Source of the DNA: Niastella sp. OAS944
GTDB taxonomy: Bacteria > Bacteroidota > Bacteroidia > Chitinophagales > Chitinophagaceae
Length of the DNA: 64,000 bases
NCBI GenBank assembly: GCA_024809215.1
Contig: JANUBW010000001.1
Coordinates: 372,001-436,000, forward strand
Direction: 5' to 3'
Shown here: in pieces, positions 59,160-64,000 of the stretch
Position numbering within the stretch: position 1 is the stretch's first letter
Layout: every line of letters begins with the position of its first letter
Translations under genes and position numbers: made by a program
Notes under the pieces: model-generated
Database searches by the model: none
What the model was told of the DNA's origin: nothing
What the model saw: the letters and a program-made list of their open reading frames with translations, nothing else

Positions 59160-60185
59160 ATGGTTCTCACTAAAAGATACTATGTAAAACATATTCTTAT
59201 TTTTTTCTTCTCCTCATTGGTTTATGCTTTATGCCAAATGCTTTTCAGTAACATGCTGATGAAGGAAGAATTGTGGAGTCGTTTTCATATCCAGTTTTCT
59301 GCGCATTACCTGGTAGTGCTTACTATGTGTATAGCAGATTATGCGTTATTACTTTTTCTGAACAGATATTTGCCCTATTCTAAAAGTATATTCTACCGTA
59401 TCCTTGCCGGTGTCTTGGGGCAGATTGTAATTTGCATTATCCTACTGGCATTATTCAATTATTTCATCTACAAAATACTTCTTATTCCCGAAGAAGGGCT
59501 GCCATCTTTCCCTGTTAAATTTGCATTAGGAATGGTAACCAATTTACCCATTCTCCTGATCTTTGAATTGATCTATTATTTCCGGTCTGAACAAAAGGCC
59601 ATAGCCGATTCAGAAAAAGCAAAACGTGAAGCATTATTATTCCAGCATGAAACATTAAGATCGCAGATCAACCCACATTTTCTGTTTAATTCATTGAATG
59701 TATTGTCTTCCTTAATTTATATAAATCCGGAGAATGCTAATAAGTTCACGAAAGCACTCTCAAAAACCTACCGGTATGTACTTTCGCTTAACCGGCAACC
59801 GGTAGTTTCCGTTGCAGAAGAACTGGAAGCATTGAACTCATATATATTTTTGATGAAGATGCGATTTGAAAACTCTTTTACTTTTACGGTAAACAAAATA
59901 GCTGATCCCGAAAAGAGCAGCATTATTCCGCTGACCCTGCAATTGTTATTGGAGAACGCCTTCAAACACAATATTGCAACGGAGAACAGGTTATTGGAAA
60001 TAGTAATTACGATTGATAAAGAATTTTTGACAGTAGAAAACAATATCCAGCTATCGAACGATGTGGAAAAAGGTGGCATCGGTTTGAAATATCTCGCGAA
60101 GCAGTATACATTATATGCCAAACATCTTATTGTTGAACATAGTGATCACCTTTTTATTGTGAAAGTACCATATATTGAATCATGA
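59160..60185 (+). CDS. LytS-type sensor histidine kinase
   Basis: 341 residues. Four N-terminal membrane helices (HILIFFFSSLVYALCQMLFS, LVVLTMCIADYALLLFL, VLGQIVICIILLALFNYFIY, GMVTNLPILLIFELIYYF) lead to the kinase core: HETLRSQINPHFLFNSLNVL (phospho-His), LTLQLLLENAFKHNIATENR (N-box), EKGGIGLKYLAKQYTLYAK (G-box). It overlaps the regulator gene by 4 bases (ATGA), so the two are translationally coupled. This is the second such pair in the window. The signal is unknown. Confidence 0.93.
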   Translation: MVLTKRYYVKHILIFFFSSLVYALCQMLFSNMLMKEELWSRFHIQFSAHYLVVLTMCIADYALLLFLNRYLPYSKSIFYRILAGVLGQIVICIILLALFNYFIYKILLIPEEGLPSFPVKFALGMVTNLPILLIFELIYYFRSEQKAIADSEKAKREALLFQHETLRSQINPHFLFNSLNVLSSLIYINPENANKFTKALSKTYRYVLSLNRQPVVSVAEELEALNSYIFLMKMRFENSFTFTVNKIADPEKSSIIPLTLQLLLENAFKHNIATENRLLEIVITIDKEFLTVENNIQLSNDVEKGGIGLKYLAKQYTLYAKHLIVEHSDHLFIVKVPYIES

Positions 60186-60937
60186 AGTATCTGATAGTAG
60201 AAGATGAGCGGTTTGCATACGAGGAGTTAAAACGTATGATGACGGACTTACGTCCCGGTTATTCGCTGGTGAAACGAACTAATACCGTTATTGATACAAT
60301 CGGGTTTCTGAAAACAGCTGAAGTTGATTTGATCCTTATGGATATCCGTCTTGCCGATGGCACCTGCTTCGAGATCTTCAACCACGTGCAGGTTACTACA
60401 CCTGTTATATTTACTACTGCTTACGATGAACATGCCATCAAAGCATTTAAGCTAAACAGTATTGATTATTTATTAAAACCCTTCGATGAAAAGGAATTGG
60501 AAAAAGCATTAAGTAAATATGAGAACTTCTTTCACAGCAACGCCCATAAATCAAATGCTATGCTTCTTGCGCAGATAGTACCCGTGAAAACGAAAAACCG
60601 GTTTCTGATATCAAAAGGGGAAAATTATCATTATATAGAAACAGGTGATATAGCTCACTTTTATAGCGAAGAAAAAGTAGTGTTCCTGCATACCTTCAAT
60701 AACAAAAGGTACATCATCAATTATACATTAGACCAGCTGGAACAACAATTGGATAATCATTTGTTTTTCCGCGTATCGCGTAATTGTATCGGAAATGTAA
60801 AAGCCATCGAAAATGTAGCTAAATACTTTAACAGCCGGCTGAAGCTTTCTTTTTCACCAGAATGCCCTCATGAAGTGGTGGTAAGCCGCATACGTGTACC
60901 CGACTTCCTGAAATGGATGGACGGAATTCCGGAATAA
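60182..60937 (+). CDS. LytTR-family response regulator
   Basis: 251 residues: receiver domain (IVEDER, phospho-Asp54 in LILMDIRLADG, FTTAYDEHA, DYLLKPFDEKEL) and LytTR domain (about 135-245: KTKNRFLISKGENYHYIETG, QLEQQLDNHLFFRVSRNCIG, VKAIENVAKYFNSRLKL). The genes directly downstream, an outer-membrane barrel and an LpxL-like acyltransferase, are in the same direction, so envelope functions are a possible target; this is inference. Confidence 0.93.
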   Translation: MKYLIVEDERFAYEELKRMMTDLRPGYSLVKRTNTVIDTIGFLKTAEVDLILMDIRLADGTCFEIFNHVQVTTPVIFTTAYDEHAIKAFKLNSIDYLLKPFDEKELEKALSKYENFFHSNAHKSNAMLLAQIVPVKTKNRFLISKGENYHYIETGDIAHFYSEEKVVFLHTFNNKRYIINYTLDQLEQQLDNHLFFRVSRNCIGNVKAIENVAKYFNSRLKLSFSPECPHEVVVSRIRVPDFLKWMDGIPE

Positions 60938-61047
60938 TTTTCATTCCCTTTATACTGCATTTTATCCAGCCGATCCTTAAGCCGGTAGTTTATGACTTTC
61001 AGTTTTACACTGTTCATATTTCCTTTGTACAAACAATAAAAAAGAAA

Positions 61048-61968
61048 ATGAATTTTTGTAAAACCAATAAGAAACTATTCTTTTCCGCATTTCTGATTGC
61101 TGCCGGCTTACGTGCAAACGCCCAGTTTGTTTTTAAAACTGAATATTTTGGACGATCAGGCTATCGTATGTCGGATGGTGAAACAAACGAAAGAGTGGGA
61201 AACAGTAAAGGTTCGGCAATGGTTTACCAGGGTGCTGTAAATATTCCGTTGTCTGTAAAGTTTAATGATAATGATCGCCCAACAAAATGGTCATTAAATG
61301 TGGGTGGCGCTTATGTAAAGCTCAACAATAAAGATTTTACTGAGTCTTTGGTGATTGATGAAATATTGAATTTGGGCGTAAGCCTGAATCACCTGAAACC
61401 ATTAAATGATAAATGGTCAATGATGGCCACTATTGGAGGAGGAATTTACATGCCGGGTACCAACTTTTCCAAAATGGGTATTGAAAATATATTAGGTAGT
61501 GCTGGTGTTATATTTATCCGGCACTTAAGACCCAATCTTGACCTCGGTGGTGGACTTGCAATAAATAATTCCTTTGGTTTCCCAATGTTGTTTCCTGCAG
61601 TTTATCTCAACTGGAAAACACAAAGTAAATACACCGTTAAGGTATCCATGATCAAAGGACTGGAAGTCTCTGCAGGATATGATGTCAATAAAAACCTGGG
61701 TTTACATCTCATTGCCGAAATGAATGGGCAAACCGCATTGCTGGAGCAGCATGGAAAGAAAAAGATCTTCTCCCATGCTTATTTAGTAGCAGGATTGCGT
61801 CCGGAATTAAAACTTGGGAATAAATTATCTATCCCCGTTACCGTGGGAATTAACGCCTGGCGACCTGCAGGAATAACAGACAGAAAGCTTAAAAGCATGT
61901 TCCAGGATAAAGAATATTATTTCCAGGCATCACTTTATGCATCGGTGGGTTTAAAGATCAGCTTTTAA
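61048..61968 (+). CDS. outer-membrane beta-barrel protein (DUF6268-like)
   Basis: 306 residues from the ATG at 61048, chosen because it gives a proper signal peptide (MNFCKTNKKLFFSAFLIAAG then LRANAQ); a longer frame from 60913 overlaps the regulator. The mature part alternates glycine-rich and aromatic strands (WSLNVGGAYVKLNNKDF, WSMMATIGGGIYMPGTNF, LDLGGGLAINNSFGFPMLFP, YFQASLYASVGLKISF) and ends in F, as barrels do. I lean to DUF6268 but am not certain. It lies 9 bases before the acyltransferase gene. Confidence 0.65.
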   Translation: MNFCKTNKKLFFSAFLIAAGLRANAQFVFKTEYFGRSGYRMSDGETNERVGNSKGSAMVYQGAVNIPLSVKFNDNDRPTKWSLNVGGAYVKLNNKDFTESLVIDEILNLGVSLNHLKPLNDKWSMMATIGGGIYMPGTNFSKMGIENILGSAGVIFIRHLRPNLDLGGGLAINNSFGFPMLFPAVYLNWKTQSKYTVKVSMIKGLEVSAGYDVNKNLGLHLIAEMNGQTALLEQHGKKKIFSHAYLVAGLRPELKLGNKLSIPVTVGINAWRPAGITDRKLKSMFQDKEYYFQASLYASVGLKISF

Positions 61969-61977
61969 TTGGTGACC

Positions 61978-62847
61978 ATGAAAAAGATGACACAAACCAT
62001 TGCATACAGGGTCTTGTATGCGCTTGCTTATGCAGCAAGTATGATCCCGATGTCGTTGCTTTATGTAATAGCGTCCTGTGCATTTTTCTTTACCTATTAT
62101 ATTTTTGGATACAGGAAAACTGTTGTCATACAAAACATGGCACGTTCCTTTCCCGATAAGCGATATGCAGAAATTCATTGTATGGTGAAGAAGTTCTACG
62201 GCTGCTTTGCCGACTATTTTGCCGAGATCACAAAAAGCATCTCGTTGCCGGCAGCAGTTCTCGAAAAAAAGATCATATTCGAAAACCTGGAACTGGTTGA
62301 CAGGCATGTGAGTGCCGGACGAAATGTTATTGCCTGCCTGGGGCATTGCGGCAATTGGGAGATGTTGAATTTTATGCCTTACAAACTTCCCCACCGCATG
62401 TATGCCATATATAAGCCCTTGCGGTGGGGAGTAATGAACAGGCTGATGATAAAACTTCGATCGCGTTTTGGCATGCAGCTGATACCAGACACATCGGTAG
62501 TGCGTCATATGCTGAATAAAAGATCAATACCTGCAGTATACCTGTTCCTGGCAGATCAATGCCCACGTATACAAGACGAGAAATACAAATTTGAGTTGCT
62601 AAACCAAAAGTCATACATTTTTTCAGGTATGGAGAAGCTGGCACAAATAAGCCAATCGGCTGTTGTTTACCTGCATATTACAATGCTCTCGAAAGGAAAT
62701 TACAAGATCACCTGCGTACCTGTTTGCTCCGAAGCATCTTCTATGCATGTAGGCGAAATAACAAAGATCTATGCTGATCTACTCACAGAAAATATCAAAG
62801 AAGAACCATACGGCTGGCTATGGACCCACAAACGGTGGAAACGGTAA
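61978..62847 (+). CDS. LpxL/HtrB-like lipid A or lysophospholipid acyltransferase
   Basis: 289 residues from ATG 61978 (TTG at 61969 would add three). One N-terminal membrane helix (SLLYVIASCAFFFTYYIFGY) is followed by the LPLAT core with the catalytic HX4D/E motif in GHCGNWEML (His about 123), then MYAIYKPLRWGVMNRLMIKLRSRFG and VYLFLADQCPR, typical of LpxL/HtrB enzymes, which add the secondary acyl chain to lipid A. The C-terminal PYGWLWTHKRWKR is the family end motif. Length is usual. It is 9 bases behind the barrel gene. Confidence 0.88.
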   Translation: MKKMTQTIAYRVLYALAYAASMIPMSLLYVIASCAFFFTYYIFGYRKTVVIQNMARSFPDKRYAEIHCMVKKFYGCFADYFAEITKSISLPAAVLEKKIIFENLELVDRHVSAGRNVIACLGHCGNWEMLNFMPYKLPHRMYAIYKPLRWGVMNRLMIKLRSRFGMQLIPDTSVVRHMLNKRSIPAVYLFLADQCPRIQDEKYKFELLNQKSYIFSGMEKLAQISQSAVVYLHITMLSKGNYKITCVPVCSEASSMHVGEITKIYADLLTENIKEEPYGWLWTHKRWKR

Positions 62848-62949
62848 AAACAGTGCAATAAACATGGGGCATTAACGTTACTACTCCTTTTTCAATAGAT
62901 CCGTAAAGGAATATCATTATTTAAACACCTATTCAGTCTAATCCTTCCC

Positions 62950-64000
62950 ATGAAAAATTTTACATTCCTGTTTTTTTTACTTATTACTTTTTCCATTTCC
63001 AATGCCCAATCAATGTTTAGCTGGGTAAAAAGTTCAACCAGTACTGGTCAACTGGCTCCTTCAGACGTAGTCGTGGATGCTTCCGGCAACGTATATACTA
63101 CAGGTTCTTTTGTCACCGATGCAGATTTCGATCCGGGTACAGGAACGCAGATCCTCACTTCAGCAGGTTCTGCCGATATCTTTATTACCAAACGGAGCCT
63201 TACCGGCGATCTGCTGTGGGCAAAAAGAATAGGCGATACCCGCACTGATGGGGGTACGGAAATTGGCCTGGATGCTTCGGGTAATGTGTATGTATCGGGA
63301 TATTTTAGCGGTACGGTTGATTTTGATCCAGGACCGGCTACCCAGCCCATGAGCGCTACGCTTAACCGGTACGGTATTTTTATTTTAAAACTGGATGCAT
63401 CGGGCAACTTCGTATGGGCTAAAAGTATGGTGGGCAATAATAACGCTACGGCCTGGGCCATGGCAGTTGATGCCGCGGGCAATGCGTATACGACCGGTGA
63501 TTTTTCAGGTACCGTTGATTTTGACCCTGGCGCAGGTGTGCAAAACCTAACGGCATTCGGCCGTGATATTTTTATTTCGAAAATAGATGCAAACGGTAAT
63601 TATGTATGGGCAAAAAGTATAACCAGCAGCAATACCAATGGTAACCGGGGAGTAAGTATTGCGGTAGATGCTATTGGCAATGTATATACAACAGGTGGAT
63701 TCAGGGGTGATGCAGATTTTGACCCGGGCCCGGGCACAAATATGTTAACACTCTCAGGCAGTACCGATGCCTATATCTTAAAACTGAATTCTTCGGGCGA
63801 CTTTGAATGGGCCAAAAGTTTGGGCGGCACTGCCGATGTATTTCCTACAGGCATAGCTGTAGATGCTTCTGGTGCTGTTTATTCAACGGGTTCTTTTGAA
63901 GGAACAGTTGATTTTGACCCTGGCACAGGAACACAGGACCTCACTTCAACAGGCCAGGAAGATATTTACATTTCAAAATTAGATGCTTCCGGAAACTACG
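62950..64000 (+). CDS. secreted DFDPG-repeat (SBBP-like) protein, 3' end beyond window
   Basis: The frame from the ATG at 62950 stays open to the window end (350 codons) and lacks a stop. It starts with a signal peptide (MKNFTFLFFLLITFSISNAQ) and continues as six tandem units of about 55 residues. Each unit has a VVDASGNVYTTGSF-like segment, VDFDPGTGTQ-like segment, DIFISKxDxxGN-like segment and a VWAKS turn; the last is incomplete. This is the DFDPG/SBBP beta-propeller repeat seen in secreted Bacteroidota proteins, usually ended by a T9SS sorting domain, which would lie outside this window. It stands 102 bases after the acyltransferase gene and is probably separate from it. Confidence 0.85.
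   Translation, partial: MKNFTFLFFLLITFSISNAQSMFSWVKSSTSTGQLAPSDVVVDASGNVYTTGSFVTDADFDPGTGTQILTSAGSADIFITKRSLTGDLLWAKRIGDTRTDGGTEIGLDASGNVYVSGYFSGTVDFDPGPATQPMSATLNRYGIFILKLDASGNFVWAKSMVGNNNATAWAMAVDAAGNAYTTGDFSGTVDFDPGAGVQNLTAFGRDIFISKIDANGNYVWAKSITSSNTNGNRGVSIAVDAIGNVYTTGGFRGDADFDPGPGTNMLTLSGSTDAYILKLNSSGDFEWAKSLGGTADVFPTGIAVDASGAVYSTGSFEGTVDFDPGTGTQDLTSTGQEDIYISKLDASGNY

Noticed and set aside
63048..63482. 144-codon minus frame opposite the DFDPG repeats
   Set aside because: Mirror of a repetitive plus-strand gene; repeats explain its length.
1..64000. Insertion sequences, phage, integrases or tRNA-linked attachment sites
   Set aside because: I looked for transposase, integrase and tRNA-like features and found none that could be supported by eye; small decayed elements could have been missed.

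Overview
The window reads as the chromosome of a Bacteroidota bacterium, most likely family Chitinophagaceae (Niastella/Chitinophaga-like). The signs are type IX secretion (T9SS) cargo with CHU_C-type or type A C-terminal sorting domains, a PorP/SprF-family partner, SusC-like and BtuB-like TonB receptors, LytS/LytTR two-component pairs, long secreted repeat proteins, few Shine-Dalgarno sites, and promoters of the TTTG-N20-TAnnTTTG kind. The genus is inference. I saw no tRNA, rRNA, CRISPR array, insertion sequence, integrase or phage gene.

Layout. 1-0.5 kb: two gene fragments (YARHG on -, DUF2306 on +) meet head to head at a junction that looks like a deletion or chimera. 0.5-6.2 kb: acetyltransferase, SRPBCC protein with a palindromic operator/promoter, AraC regulator, a PKD/CHU_C secreted protein and a lipocalin-like protein. 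6.2-16.4 kb (-): a run of four envelope genes: CHU_C cargo, PorP/SprF, a SusC-like barrel that lacks its plug, and a giant alpha-2-macroglobulin that carries a SusC-type plug inside it. 16.5-21.6 kb (+): Tat-exported phospholipase C and a GAF-like protein.

21.6-32.1 kb (-): a vitamin B12 locus. A cobalamin riboswitch heads a four-gene operon (T9SS type A protein, VWA + seven-repeat propeller + CHU_C protein, BtuB-like receptor, BtuG-like lipoprotein propeller). A second, sister riboswitch heads a DUF4465 T9SS protein. Together these look like surface capture and import of cobalamin, with secreted cargo added to the usual btu set.

32.2-43.8 kb: dusB, small secreted proteins, a TlpA-like thioredoxin, a gene-free TTGCAA repeat field of about 0.6 kb, a LytTR pair, an erythromycin-esterase-like protein, lipoproteins and a probable polysaccharide lyase. 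43.8-50.4 kb: HD hydrolase, DUF302, nitrilase, Ohr (behind a perfect 16-bp palindrome and next to an epoxide-hydrolase remnant), Crp/Fnr regulator, Gfo/Idh/MocA oxidoreductase, truncated hemoglobin and Ku. 50.5-58.4 kb: PAS protein without a kinase, two SUKH (SMI1/KNR4) proteins, two 36-residue ORFs, a small membrane protein, a TPR/HTH regulator and GlgX. 58.5-64 kb: a secreted protein with TTG start, a second LytS/LytTR pair followed by a barrel protein and an LpxL-like acyltransferase, and a DFDPG-repeat protein cut by the window end.

The two observations most worth following are the plug/barrel split between the SusC-like and macroglobulin genes, and the two-riboswitch B12 locus that controls type IX secreted proteins.
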